From positions 936,001 through 1,000,000 of the forward strand of contig BDSI01000039.1 in the NCBI GenBank assembly GCA_003117195.1: DNA of 64,000 nt, given 5' to 3'. This DNA is from Eudorina sp. 2006-703-Eu-15. Lineage: Eukaryota > Chlorophyta > Chlorophyceae > Chlamydomonadales > Volvocaceae. Below, one piece after another: positions 48,640-60,000 of the stretch (position 1 is the first letter of the stretch; the number at the start of each line of letters is the position of its first letter). A model generated the notes under the pieces. It saw nothing but the letters and a program-made list of their open reading frames with translations. It searched no databases and was not told where the DNA came from. The translations under genes were made by a program, and so were the position numbers.

Positions 48640-51600
48640 ATGGAGCATATCTTCGGTCGCGGACCCAAGGGGCCTGCCGCACCTGCGCGCGGCGCCGTTG
48701 CCGGTAGGCAAAAGCCCACCCGGCCCACCCCTGCACACGGCCACCATTCCTGGCACTGCCTCTCATCGCTCCAGTTGGTTGGTCTACATACTCCGATGTC
48801 ATGTGCTTCGTCACGGATGTTCTTTCTTTGACTGCACCCAACCAGCACGCACCGGCCACCGTCGGGGCCCATCGGCCTGCTGTTCCCACGCGGGGTCACA
48901 TCCCGTGGGACCGCAGATGCAGCCAGCGCCGCGGCTGCGTCGTTGAGTCCTGCACCGCACAGCGCCCGGTACAGGTCCAAGCTGCGGGCTCCGCCTGCGC
49001 ACCTTCCCGTCCGCTCCCTCCCTGGCCGCCCCTCATACTCAGGTGTCAAGGCGGACCTGGAGAGGGCCAAGGAGGGCTTCGATGCTCGCAACCCAAATGG
49101 AGTGGGCATGGCCTGGACTCACAACTTCCTCAACCAAAAGGTCCGGGCTCGAACCCACCCGGAGGCCTGAGTCCCTTGGGTGCCAGCCCGCGGGGCGCCG
49201 CACCGCCGGGGGGGTTGAGCTGAAGGGAACGGCCCCAACGCACGCGGCGTTGCTGCCCGCACAGAGTGTCGCAGGGATGTGCGGCCCGGGTCGCGGGCCC
49301 TGATGACTCGAACCATCAACGGTCGCGGCAATGCGGGATCGCTCGTGATGGGGCGTTTTTTGGCGGGAGGGCTGCACCTGCGCCGGAGATGGTCCGCGGC
49401 CGGGACCGCCAGCGTGGCAGCCCCGGTGCTCCGGTGCGGCACCTGAGCTGCTGCACCGGGCACCACATGCCCTGCGGGCAAGGGCGGGGCTCGATCCGTT
49501 ATTCCAATGCACGGCACCTGGATACACTCACCGGGTGCGGGGATGGGCCCAGACCACCGACCCGTGGGTCGTTTGGGGTTTGGATGCTTGGCGGCGTCCG
49601 AGCTCGATGCTGAGCCCTTGTGGGACAGCCCGACCTTACGACACCGCGGTGTGGGGCCCCTCAACAGCCGCAGGGCTCCAGCCCGGCCAGCCACTTAGCG
49701 GCCCCGTCCCCGGCCCGGATGACGGCACCTGCGAGGGTGTGCGGCCATCCATGTCCGGGCACCACATCCAGGCTGCACCCGCCGAGTCCTCTCGCCCTCA
49801 CCCTCAATTTCCTATATCTCCCCGTCCCCGCCCCCATGTCCCCTTCGCTTGGCGCCTCTCCTGGTGTCCCCAGCCCTGGCACCCCATGAGCTTCAAGTGA
49901 GTGGTGGGCCGAGGGGGCGGACGCCGGCCTTGCAGGCGGCCGCCCGTGCCTGCGTGGGGCTGTCTCGACTGTTGCTGCCCTGTCGTGGATTGGCGTGGAG
50001 GCTAACAGTGTTTGTGTGCCCCTGGGGGGACCCGACCCCGGCGATGGCCCCCTGGCTATCCCCAGGCGCCGATCCGCTCCCGGTCACTCCCCCTAACCGC
50101 CCCCACACACATACACACACACCCTCGCCACTCGGCACCTCGCATGTCACGCACTCCTGTTCTGACTGCTTAAATAACGTATACACACACACACACACAG
50201 GAACCGCATGCGTGTGTTCGAGGCGCAGCAGGAGAAGACTGATACAGACAAGGCCAAGGAGAAGGCGCAGGTGTGCGGGGCCGGGCTCAGGCGGCTCGGG
50301 CGGCGGCTCGGGGCGCTATTGGAGGGGTTGCGGCCGCCAAGGCGGGGGCTGACCCGGCAGCGGGCAGGTGCCCCGAGAGGACCGGGGCCATGCGGGGTGA
50401 GGGGGGTGACGAGGTGGCGGGGCCATGCGGGGTGGCGGGGCCATGCGGGGTGACGGGGCCATGCGGGGTGACGGGGTTGCGGGGCCATGCGGCACAAGGG
50501 GAGAGGGGCACTCGCTCGGCCACCCGCGTCTTCCCTCCCTTGACCCCGTTGAGACCCATGGGCTTCAGTCAGATGACAAGCCCAGAACGACACCCCCCCC
50601 CCCACACACACACACAAAACGAGTCCCATGGGTCACTCGCGCACCCGAACAGGCCGAATTCGATGCGGAACAGGAGTACCTGAAGACGTTGTCGTACTTG
50701 AGCGCCGAGGAGCAGCAGCGGTACAGGTGGGTGGACGGTGGGTGGGAGGGAAGTGGGATTGTGCGGTGGGTGGTTGGGCAGGTGGATGGCGTCGATGATG
50801 GGTGGTGCTGGGGCGGCGACCCGGGGGTCGGCGCTGGGGCTGGGGATAGGCCTGCGGGCCCGCGACTGAAAGGGCGATGAGTGGCGGCTACTCGGGGTCT
50901 CCGCAACCCTCGCTCTGTTCGACTCCACCCTTCCCCCAAGCGCCCCACGCGCCTTGGCTTCTTACTTACCCTCCTAGCGACCCCACTGCCACCACCGCCG
51001 GGCAGGGAGGTGCAGAGCGTGTCATTCATGTACACCAAACCACCGGGGCTGGATGCGGCGCTGGCCAGGGACGCGGAGATGGAGAAGAAGGTGGGTCGGC
51101 TGGGGCGCGGGGGGCGAGCAAGGTGGGCCCAGAGGGACTGGGGCGGGGGGAAGGAACATGGTGCTGGCGGGGGCAATCAGATTTTTTGCCCCACCTTGGA
51201 GCTCCCCCGGGCAGTCCTGGTGCCCCGTCTCGGCCGCGGGCGCGCCGCAATGTCGATTACTTCCCGGGCCGTCCTTCCGCATGCATATAATTTGGAGCAG
51301 ATGGAAGCCACCGTTGGCTGAGGGGGCGATGTAGCGCGCAGGCAATGCAGCGCGTCTCGTCCGCACAGGAGCCCCGTCCCGCCGCAGTCTCTGTCCTCCG
51401 TCGCCTCAGCATCAGAACGCGCTGAAGGGAAGGGGGGTTACCGAAGACACCCTGCTCGGCACCTCTGCGCTGCGCTGTGGGTCCCTACCTGATCCCCCAG
51501 AAACCTCCACAGCAGCTGGCGGGGCCGGGGGGAGCCGGCGCCGGGGCGGCGGCCGGAGGTGCCCCGCCCGGACGTGCAGATGCCGCGGACGGCTCCGCCC

Positions 51601-53099
51601 GACGAGACGCTGGCGCTACTGCTGCCGGCGGCGGCGGCGGCGGCGGCGGGCCCTCAGCGGACCCTCAGCAGCAGCGGTCCGCCATGGTGGCGCGGCTGCG
51701 TGAGGACCCGTACACCGCCATGGTGGCGGCGCGGCAGGCGCTGCTGAACAACCCCAGGTGCGGGAAACGGAGCGCCCCCGGGGCGAGGGGCCCGAGGTGT
51801 GTTTAGAATTGCAACCCGAGGTGTGTGTATGTCGGCCGGGGGGTCACCTGGGGGTCGGTGTGCCTTCTTGGGGCGGGTGAGGGGTTACGGTATCCCATCC
51901 GGCGAGTGCGGTCCGGCGAGAAGAGACGAGAGACGAGACCGACTGTAGCCGCGGCATACTGCGCCCGAGTAGCCGCGGCATACCGCGACCCTGCCCTCGC
52001 AGGTCCCCTGTTCGGTCTCCTGCATAGTATTGGCTCTGACTGCCTAGTCACACCACCACCACCACCACCTGCCTTGTGACTGTGCATGTTTGCACCACCA
52101 CGCCCGCCCCGCTGCAGGCTGGCCATCAGCCGGCACCCCGAGTCGGGGTCGTTCGGCGGCTTCAGTGTGGACGCCCAAAACCAGCAGCTGCTGGGGGAGG
52201 AGCCGGGGAGCTCGGGGACAGGTGGGGCGGGGGAGGCCAGCCGGGTCACAGCTACGGTATATGCCGTACCGCCGCCGGGGCCTGACCAGCCTTTGTTCAG
52301 CCTTCACCGTGTCCGAACCCCTTGCCCCGCACCGCACCCGGTCACATGGCTGCGGTGTTTAAATTAACCCGAAACGAACCCGGACACACCCACCAGAAAT
52401 ACTCGGAATACTTACGCGGGCTGCAGGGGTGGATGCGGAGCTGGAGTTCCTGCTGTCACTGCCGGCGGATCAGCAGCTCAGGGCGCTCAAGCGGATCGCC
52501 AAGAGGCGCAAGAAGGAGGAGCAGGAGCGGCAGGTGCGGCGCAGGCGGAGCTCCCGGTGGCGCCCTCCGCGGGGGAGGGGAGGGGAGGGAAATCGGTGGA
52601 CCGGTTGGAGCTGCGGTGCTGCTGCCAGAGCGCAAGTCCCCGTAAGGGGGGGATTGCCGGTCTCGCGCTGTGCGAGTACGAAAGAGCCCGACAGGCGATG
52701 CTCATTCAGGCCCGGTCGGCCCCCTTCGCCGAGACCTGTGTCTGTCCCCCTCCCCCTTGTCAACCTGTCTGCCTGCCTGTCTGCCTGCCTGCCTGACGGC
52801 GGGTTCCACCTTCCACGGCCCAATGTGATCCGAACGCCCTCCGGCTGCAGCTTCGGGAGGCGGAGGCGGTGCTGCGCGCGGCCGGGTACGACCTGGCGGC
52901 TGTCGCGGCGGAGGCGGGGGCGGGCGGCGGCGGCAGCGGCAGCGGGCGGCGCAGCAGCAAGCACAAGAAGAAGCGCTCCAAGGGGCACAAACACAAGGAG
53001 GAGGAGGACAAGTCTCGTAAGGCCAAGAAGCGGCGACGAGGGTCCAGCGAGTCGGACCCATCCTCGTCGTCGTCGCCCGGCTCCTCGCCCGCGCGATGA
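48640..53099 (+). CDS. CIR1-like Cir_N-domain protein
   Basis: Resembles the plant CIR1-like (corepressor interacting with RBPJ) proteins, which share the Cir_N domain with splicing factor CWC25 and are nuclear. Ten exons sum to 394 aa: 48640-48703, 49043-49140, 49874-49896, 50201-50270, 50653-50726, 51006-51090, 51447-51757, 52118-52221, 52427-52533, 52851-53099. The Cir_N core is WTHNFLNQK-PWHPMSFKNRMRVFEAQQ, followed by EQEYLKTLSYLSAEEQQRY and the family's SFMYTKPPGLDA. Later EDPYTAM and GGFSVDAQNQQLLGEE also match plant members. A basic KRIAKRRKKEEQERQ helix and a Lys/Ser-rich C terminus (KHKKKRSKGHKHKEEE) suggest nuclear location. The start of exon 7 is uncertain (weak acceptor), and the zinc knuckle expected there is not seen. 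CA-dinucleotide tracts sit beside the acceptor of exon 4 and upstream of exon 5. Confidence 0.75.
50416..50469 (+). repeat. 18-bp minisatellite, three units
   Basis: Three adjacent units of GGCGGGGCCATGCGGGGT (one base changed in the third) plus degenerate flanking units, in an intron of the CIR1-like gene. Confidence 0.9.
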
Positions 53100-54545
53100 C
53101 CTCCAGCGGTGCAAGGTCCTGGAACTGCCGTTCGAATTGCGGCCTCGGCGGCTTCCACGCACGCAATCGCTTGTCCCGTTTCGACTGTTTTGTTTCTGCT
53201 GCGTTTGAGGGCATGGGTGCGTTTGGAGGCCATGTGGAATTGTGGATGAATTAAGCCAATAAGGCAGATCGGGAGCCTGCGTTTTGGAGTTCGCTGAGCA
53301 GCTGTTACGGAGTCGGGTGCGCAGGCCGTTCACACCGGGTGGTGGCGGCAGTGACCCGCGGGTCTGTCTCTCTCTCAATGGTGAGGAGGGGCGCCTCTCT
53401 TTCAATGGTGAGGAGGGGCGAGGCGCCTCGTGGGCTTAGAAACATGACCCAAACATTTCGACCAGGGACCCAGCCGGCAGGCCGGTAGTGGTGCGAACGA
53501 ATGCGCCGCGCTGCTCGGCCGGAGCCCCTTCCAAGGCGGGAACTCGTGTGCGAGGCTGCACGGATGGATGGACGTCGCTGCTGCAGTTGCAAGACTCAAA
53601 AGTGTAGGACACTTTGCTGGAGCTGTTCCCGGGCATCCCGGCGCCACAATCAGCCATCGCGGTGACCTGGTGGCATCCTGAAGTTCCTGATGGCAACCTA
53701 TGTGTTGTTGGTGGCGTACTTAGAGGATTACGTGAGGCGGAGGACGTCGACGGAAGGCGACTGCCACACCCTGAACAAATCTGACTGCTGGGCGCGTGGC
53801 ATGCGACGATGCGGGGCAGGGCGCTCTGCGGACCCAGCCGGGTCGGGTCACAGGGCTGGTTGAAGCGTTGGCGCCGGGTGGGCATTTGGGTCCGGCTGTC
53901 AAGCCATGCATGGGCCATCCGCTATCGTCGTCGGTGAATACGGTACACCAGCCGGGCCGCCACTGAGCGGGACGTCCGGTACGGCAGTATCTTCGAAGCT
54001 GGACCAGTCCTCAGTCCGCCCTTGGCTTCGCACGGCGGCACGGGCGCGCATGTTCCCCCCCCTGGCACACAGTCACGGGGCTTTCGAGTTAAGGCAAGGG
54101 CAAAGGCCCAGTCGAACGCTTAGGAGGCAAGGGGGAGGCCCCAGGTCGCTCACCCCCTCTCAAAAGCCGGCCGACAGGTGTGCACCGAACGGCGTGCGGC
54201 TGATCCCCACCAGAAACTCGGTTAACGACCAACGGTCAGCCATACCATACCCTGCATTTTGTTCGATGCAAGTGCACCGCCACCAGCCCCTGCCCCTATC
54301 AACAGTCTCACTCGGTGAAGTCGGCTTTGTTGGATAAAATGCCGCCACCAGAATTCGATCCTGTCAGCATCGAGACACCATTGTGCCTAATAACACAAGC
54401 CCAGATCACATTGGCGTCTCTGCCCTCGGGCGCTCGACGCAGATGGCAACCTAGCCTGGAAGACAGCCCGGAGACAGCGGTTATGGGGGCCGCGGCGCTG
54501 ACCAACGGCCGCGACATCATCGCACAGCACCCTGCAACGTATTCT
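53100..54545. other. Intergenic between convergent CIR1-like and Y3IP1
   Basis: 1.45 kb between facing stop codons. A 19-bp sequence, TCAATGGTGAGGAGGGGCG, is repeated at 53375-53393 and 53402-53420. ORFs on both strands (53918-53436 minus; 53906-54337 plus) have no recognisable domain. Confidence 0.5.
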
Positions 54546-56778
54546 TTACTTGAGCGAGTTGTAGAAAAGGATGAGGATGGTCCCGACCACGAGCATGACC
54601 GGGATGGCGCTGACGCCGTACAAGACGCCGTACCCGACCCAGCCGGGAAGCATGTCCGTCATGGACTGCGGCTTTTCGCCCTTGCGGAGATCGTCACCCA
54701 TCACGTACGGCTTCACGACCGTGTCGCCTGTGGGGGAGGAGGGGGAGGGGGAGGAGGGGGACAGCAAAGAGGGTAAAGACAGAGCACGGCGGGGACCCAC
54801 ATCCCTGGGCCATTCGCCAGGCTATGGGAAGGATCATGTTGGGCTCGTCTGGGCTTGTCTCTTCCTGCCCTCCCCCTGCGAGGACGGCCCCCTGCGAGGG
54901 CCAGCTCACCTCCCATCAGATTCGCGTAGTCCGAGGCGCTGGGCTTGCTGGGCGCCTGTGCCGACGCCGCCGCCAACGAGGCCTGGGCCGCCGCCGGCAG
55001 CTCCGTCCCGACCTCCAGGAAGGGCCAGTTGAGCATCTCCTCGTGCAGGCATTTGAGCGCTATCCGGTCGTTGGGAACGCGTCCCTCGCCAATGTCCATC
55101 AGCGCCGTCGCCATCTCGTCACGAGACACGCCCCGCTCGTCCTACCGGGTGAGAGGACGCCGGGTGAGGGGAAGGCCGCGCATGAAAAAAACGGTGTCAT
55201 GCAGAACATAGCCCGATGGATACTCGACTTATGTGCTACACTGGTATGGGTCTGGTAACCCTGGCGGGGTCGCCCTATGGGCTTACGGTTGCAGCTTGGA
55301 TCTGGAGACATGCTCGAAGCTGAACAGGCCCTGGATCGTGGACTTACAGCTCGAGTGCAAAACCCATCTGGTATCAGTCGACGGACCTAGAGCCCAGTCA
55401 TCAAAGTCCCAGTCCGGGGCTGCGGGAGACGCGATCCGCGCGCCGCGGTCCAGGTTAGGGGCTGCACCCCAGGGCCTCGGAGGCAGGGCCCTGATACAAG
55501 AGAACCGGCATGGTCTGTTGCCCGCCCTGGGGCCCCACCCGGCCGGGGCGTGGTCCCTCCTTGGGGAACCCAATGGCGGCACCGCCGCCGCCGTGACCGC
55601 CGCCGCGGCCGCGCATTCGGCATCCCGACTCGAAAGCCGCAGCAGGGCGGTTCGCGTGCGTCTTTGCGCAGCGCGCGTGGTGCGCAGTGAGCGATCCGCG
55701 ATCGCGGTCTCACCGGAGACCTCACCTCACCGGAGACCTAATCGGGGTAGAGGCCAGGGGCGAGCGATTGGTGACTCGCTCGCCCCTGGCCTCTACCCCG
55801 ATTAGGTCTCCGGTGAGGTGAGGTCTCCGGTGAGCTGAGGTGAGGCGAGGTGACGGACGCGCATATGCCACGCAAACACGCACCGGCCCAACATGGCCCG
55901 CGGAGCCCTGCCCCCGCCGCTCCGAGCCCCATTGCGCGCGTCGCCAAAGCCATCACCATGGCGGGGTCCGCCTGCGCCTTCCCGGCGTCCCGCCCGCCCA
56001 TCCGCTTCCTTGACCGCCTCCCCCTTATGCGCCCCCCTTACCTCCATGCCGGCCGCGCGGCGCTCCCGGGCACGGGGATCCTCAATGGACACGATGAGCT
56101 TCACCTCGTTGAACGACATATCCCTGGTGCGCTTCAGCGTTTTCAGCACCTCGAAGATATCGCTGCAATACTTTTGCGCTAGCTGCATTCAGGAGAGGCC
56201 AAAACGGGGAAAGCGGCGACCCAACCCGACGGGTTGTGTTGTCTCTCGAGAGGGCGCAGACGGTACCTCGCGTGTTTGGGCAGGGAACAACGTGGCTGCA
56301 CCGCGCAGCCGCTGCTCGAGGCTTCCTCGCGCAAACCGCGACTAGGTGACATGCTGGCCCGCTACTGCTGGTCGCCAGGCAGAGCACGCACCTCGTCGGT
56401 GACCACGTCGCCACCAATAATCGTGTCCACGCCCTTGGCACGTACGAATGCAGCTGCGATGTAAGGAAGTAATAGCGTCTAGCATGCACCCGTTGACGAC
56501 AAGCTTCTGTACGGTCGCGCACCTCCACTCTCGATTTCCGCTTGCCGTTTCATAAAAAGCTCGACCTGAGCTTCCAGATCAACCTCTTCGCTGGTTGCCC
56601 TGGATTAATTTAATGGCAGCAACTGAGGCTGCCGTTCCAAGCCTTGGAACCAAGAGCGACCGACGCACCTGACACGGTGGCTTGGACGGCGAGCCCCAGC
56701 AAAAGGTCGCCGACAAACAGATGAAGGGAGGGTTGCGATGCGACATGGTCGCGATAAGCTCTTCAGCTGTGTGTTCAT
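54546..56778 (-). CDS. Y3IP1: Ycf3-interacting protein 1 (photosystem I assembly), chloroplast
   Basis: Nuclear-encoded thylakoid factor that works with Ycf3 in photosystem I assembly. Six exons join in frame to 267 aa: 56778-56669, 56599-56523, 56453-56392, 56182-56042, 55141-54910, 54727-54546. Exon 1 encodes a Ser/Arg-rich start (MNTQLKSLSRPCRIATLPSS) typical of a chloroplast transit peptide. The conserved core follows: GVDTIIGGDVVTDE, then KTLKRTRDMSFNEVKLIVS and IEDPRARERRAAGME, then GVSRDEMATALMDIGEGRVP and LHEEMLNWPFLEV. The C terminus is the membrane span and signature VGYGVLYGVSAIPVMLVV...ILFYNSLK. The intron of 888 bp between exons 4 and 5 contains a perfect long inverted repeat. 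Confidence 0.93.
55709..55834. repeat. Perfect 59-bp inverted repeat (hairpin)
   Basis: Bases 55709-55767 are the exact reverse complement of 55776-55834, with an 8-base loop (TTGGTGAC). It lies in the fourth intron of Y3IP1, so the pre-mRNA could fold into a fully paired stem of 59 bp. Each arm contains two copies of CTCACCGGAGACCT. A 12-bp palindrome, CCGCGATCGCGG, overlaps the left edge at about 55696-55707. It may be a fold-back element or a small-RNA precursor; the sequence alone does not tell. Confidence 0.95.
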
Positions 56779-57033
56779 GGCTGTGTGAGGAATCAGGAGC
56801 AACGGTACTCTATCCAATCAATGCCTTCACCGCACAACAACTAAAACACTTAAACCGAATTGTATAAACCAAATATTTACTTGACTTTGTGCCTACCAAG
56901 ATCGCGGATTTTTGTGTGTACGGCAACTACCATTTTCCGTTTCCTGTTGCGTCGCATAGTGATTGTAATCGCCTGGGACAGAGAGGTTCACTCAACTGGG
57001 TTAGTCCAGCAGTATGTTACAGCTGGTAATTGA
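56779..57033. promoter_or_regulatory. 255-bp divergent promoter, Y3IP1 / GEX1
   Basis: Only 255 bp separates the start codons of a photosynthesis gene (minus) and a gamete-fusion gene (plus). The middle is AT-rich, with TGTATAAACC near 56860 as a possible TATA-like element. Both 5' UTRs must be short. Confidence 0.6.
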
Positions 57034-60000
57034 ATGCAGATGATGAAGACGCTTGCAGTCCTTCTGGTATTACTAGGCATAGGATCTAGGAAATTTCCTC
57101 CATATGCGGTAGCGGAAACAATCCAGCACTCAGAAATTCCAGATGCCGTGGCGATACAAGGAGAAGGTGCACCCGCGGTCGACACGGCGATGATCGAAGG
57201 AACCGCACCAACGGCCGCGTCTTTTCGACTTCCTGCAGGCGCTTACAAGCATTTGAAAGAACTTTCTAAACGTGAAACTATAATGCAAACCATCTTTGGT
57301 CGGGATTGTTACTCGCAGGCACTATTAAAGGTATGCCGGGGTCTGGAGACGAGGCGTCGGCGCGCGTCTGCGGCCTGCAGGCAACTGGCCTGGTCAGAAG
57401 GCGATGTTTGCAGATGAGCCCTCAAAATCTACTCATTATGTTTGAGGTGTCAATAGTCTCAACCACGTTTTTCTGTCGAGGTTTACCGATACCGGCCTTT
57501 CCATCGACACCTCGTAGGTGGACCGCAATTGCAATCAGATGACAACTGAGCAAAAATATAAGGTAGGTCGCGCACTCGGCTGTCCATATCGTCCTCGTTC
57601 GTCCTACAGGCAGTTGAAAGAGGATGGATGGATGGGAGTTGATTTGAACTTATCTAGCTCGACGGATATCTTGGATGCCCTGCCTTGCAGCTGGCGCACG
57701 CCATGAATCTCTGTTTTCTTGTCAGCAACGGCCACGCCGGGTACAAGTGCAACGAGCGCATGACCCCCAGCGACTGCTCAAAGAACCTGGACGATCGGGC
57801 CTTCTCGAGTTACAACATGTTCTTCGCCAACATCCACAGGTAAGGCCGCACAAGGGCAAGCGTGATTGCTGCTTTACTACTCGCAGCGGCTGGCGCTGAA
57901 CCGCTCTTCGAATCTTGGCCTAGGGCCAGCAACACCGCCCGCAGCAAGGTAGCAGCATGACCCGTGAATTATCACTGCAGATTTCGCATGAAATTTCAGC
58001 ATGCCTTATTTTCCACGCCGTGCCTGGCGTCATGCAAGCGCATGCAGCATCCGCAGAACTGCACGCACGCTCAGCTATCGCACGGATCCCCACACTGCCT
58101 CGGTCGCGCTCCGGTGCCTCTGCGCGTCCGACCAGACCACGCCACCCTCGGCCTCCCCCACCTCGCAGCATCTGCCTGTACGTCTCCAACAGAGAGTTTG
58201 AGAGGCACACGTCGCAGCTGCTCAACAAGTTGTACGAGGGCGCCGGTAAGTGGACCTTGCTTTGCCTTGCCTTGCCTAGTTCACTCGTCGTTCATCGGCT
58301 GCTGGTGGTGCGCCGGGACTTAACCATCCATTTCGCTTCGTGCTAGTCTGCTAGATACCGTACGTGCACCGCTCTGCTCCAGGCTCCACTCTCCTCACTC
58401 CCCCTCCCACACCTGCTTCACCGGGGGCGCGCGAGCAGGTGCAGCACAGAGCGTGCTGCAGGGCGTCGCGCAGGGTCTGCAGGTGCACCAGGAGCAGCAG
58501 CTGCAGCTACAGCATGGCATTGCCAAGGTGAGCGGCGCATCGCAATCGTCGAGCTTAGCTGCCAAAAACCAGCTGGCCATGGTCACCGGCGCCCTGAATC
58601 AAGCGCGTTGGTCATGTTCCTCGCGGTATGGCATGCAAACTCTGTAAGCAGCACAATGGACTAGGGGGACGAAGCGTCGCAGCTGCGTCCAATACGAGGT
58701 TCTGGGTTGCCACCTGCTTCCGGCTGTGTCTGCCGCCACCACTCCCGCCGCGGTGTGCCCTGCCAGATCCGCGAAGAGCAGACCGGGCTGGCGGAGGGCC
58801 TCCGCGAGGGGCTCCAGCGGCTGCTGGCCATCCAGAGCCAGGCGGACACCCTGCAAGCGCAAGTCAACAGGACGCTGCTCATGGAGGTGCGCGCACGGCA
58901 AGGAGCGATGCGGTTCGCCCGCCGCCCCCTTGAACCCGCGCTGTGTTGTTGACTCCGTCCTGCTGCGTTCGCCCGTTCACCTGCTTCTGCTTACGTGCGC
59001 ACTCCCCTTGAAATTTCGCACATTATATGGAATAACATCTCCAAGTGCACCACACAACGCTTGCTTCACGTAACGCTTCAGAAGAACTTTAACGCTAACT
59101 TATACTACAACTGCCGCACACGTCCACAGCCCGCTTCGACTCTTATGGTCCATCAACGATCCTTATCGCAGGAGGAGCTGTCCCGGCGGCAGGGGGACCT
59201 GGCCGGACAGATACTCGCCTTGGAACAGCTGGAGCTAGAGCGCACCGTCGCCGCCGAGCGTCGGTGGGAGGTGCTGCTGCAGCGGGCTGCCGCCATGGAG
59301 GAGCGCCAGTCGCACTACGAGGCGCTGCAGGAGGCCCTGGCCGCCAGCTCCAGCCAGCTGCTGCAGCACAGCGGCCAGCTGCAGGGCGCCATCGAGACGG
59401 TCCTGGTGGCGCAGCAGCGCACCTCCTCCCTTCTGGGACGAGTGCTGGGGGGTCAATGGACCGTCAAGGTAGGTCTTGAAGGGTCTACAGACGAATGCAC
59501 GTGTGCGGCGATTCCATCGAGTCGGTCAGCGGAGGCTGTGAACCCCGAGGCCAGCGGTCGAGCGGTGCACTGCGGTCGTCGCAGCGCACCTCCAAGGCCG
59601 GCCCGCGCGCCCCACGCGCGGAGTCGCGGCGGGGTTGCGGAGAAGTCCAGGGCGGGAAACGCAGTCGGGGCTGCCCGTTGACTCGGGTACCAAGAACGTT
59701 GTCGCTGATGTCCTGCCGTTGCTGGGTTGCACGGGCTTTGCTGAGCGGCACTCGAGCCCGCGTGGTGGGAGCTCCAAAGGCAGCGTCGGTTTGACCCCCT
59801 GTATTTGACCCTGTGCGACGCAGGATATCGCCTTCTACGTGGGGTCGGCCGCGTGCATCGTGCTCCTGACCGGTCCCACGAGCCTGCAGCCGTCTCGACT
59901 GCCCCTCCTGGCGCTGCTGTTCGTCACAGCCGCGTGCGAACGGGCGCTGAGGCAGTACCTGCAGGTTTGGTTGCCGCTGATCGAGGGAGCCATGGTGAGC

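Noticed and set aside
46520..50469. Regular short repeats that might suggest a CRISPR array
   Set aside because: Units are adjacent with no unique spacers, and the genome is eukaryotic; they are minisatellites.
53436..53918. 160-codon minus-strand ORF between CIR1-like and Y3IP1
   Set aside because: No recognisable domain; it lies in the convergent 3' region of two genes and contains a simple duplication at its end.
55233..56001. ORFs on both strands sharing the same peptide (SPETSPHRRPNRGRGQ)
   Set aside because: They are the two arms of the 59-bp inverted repeat read from each side; they lie in an intron of Y3IP1.
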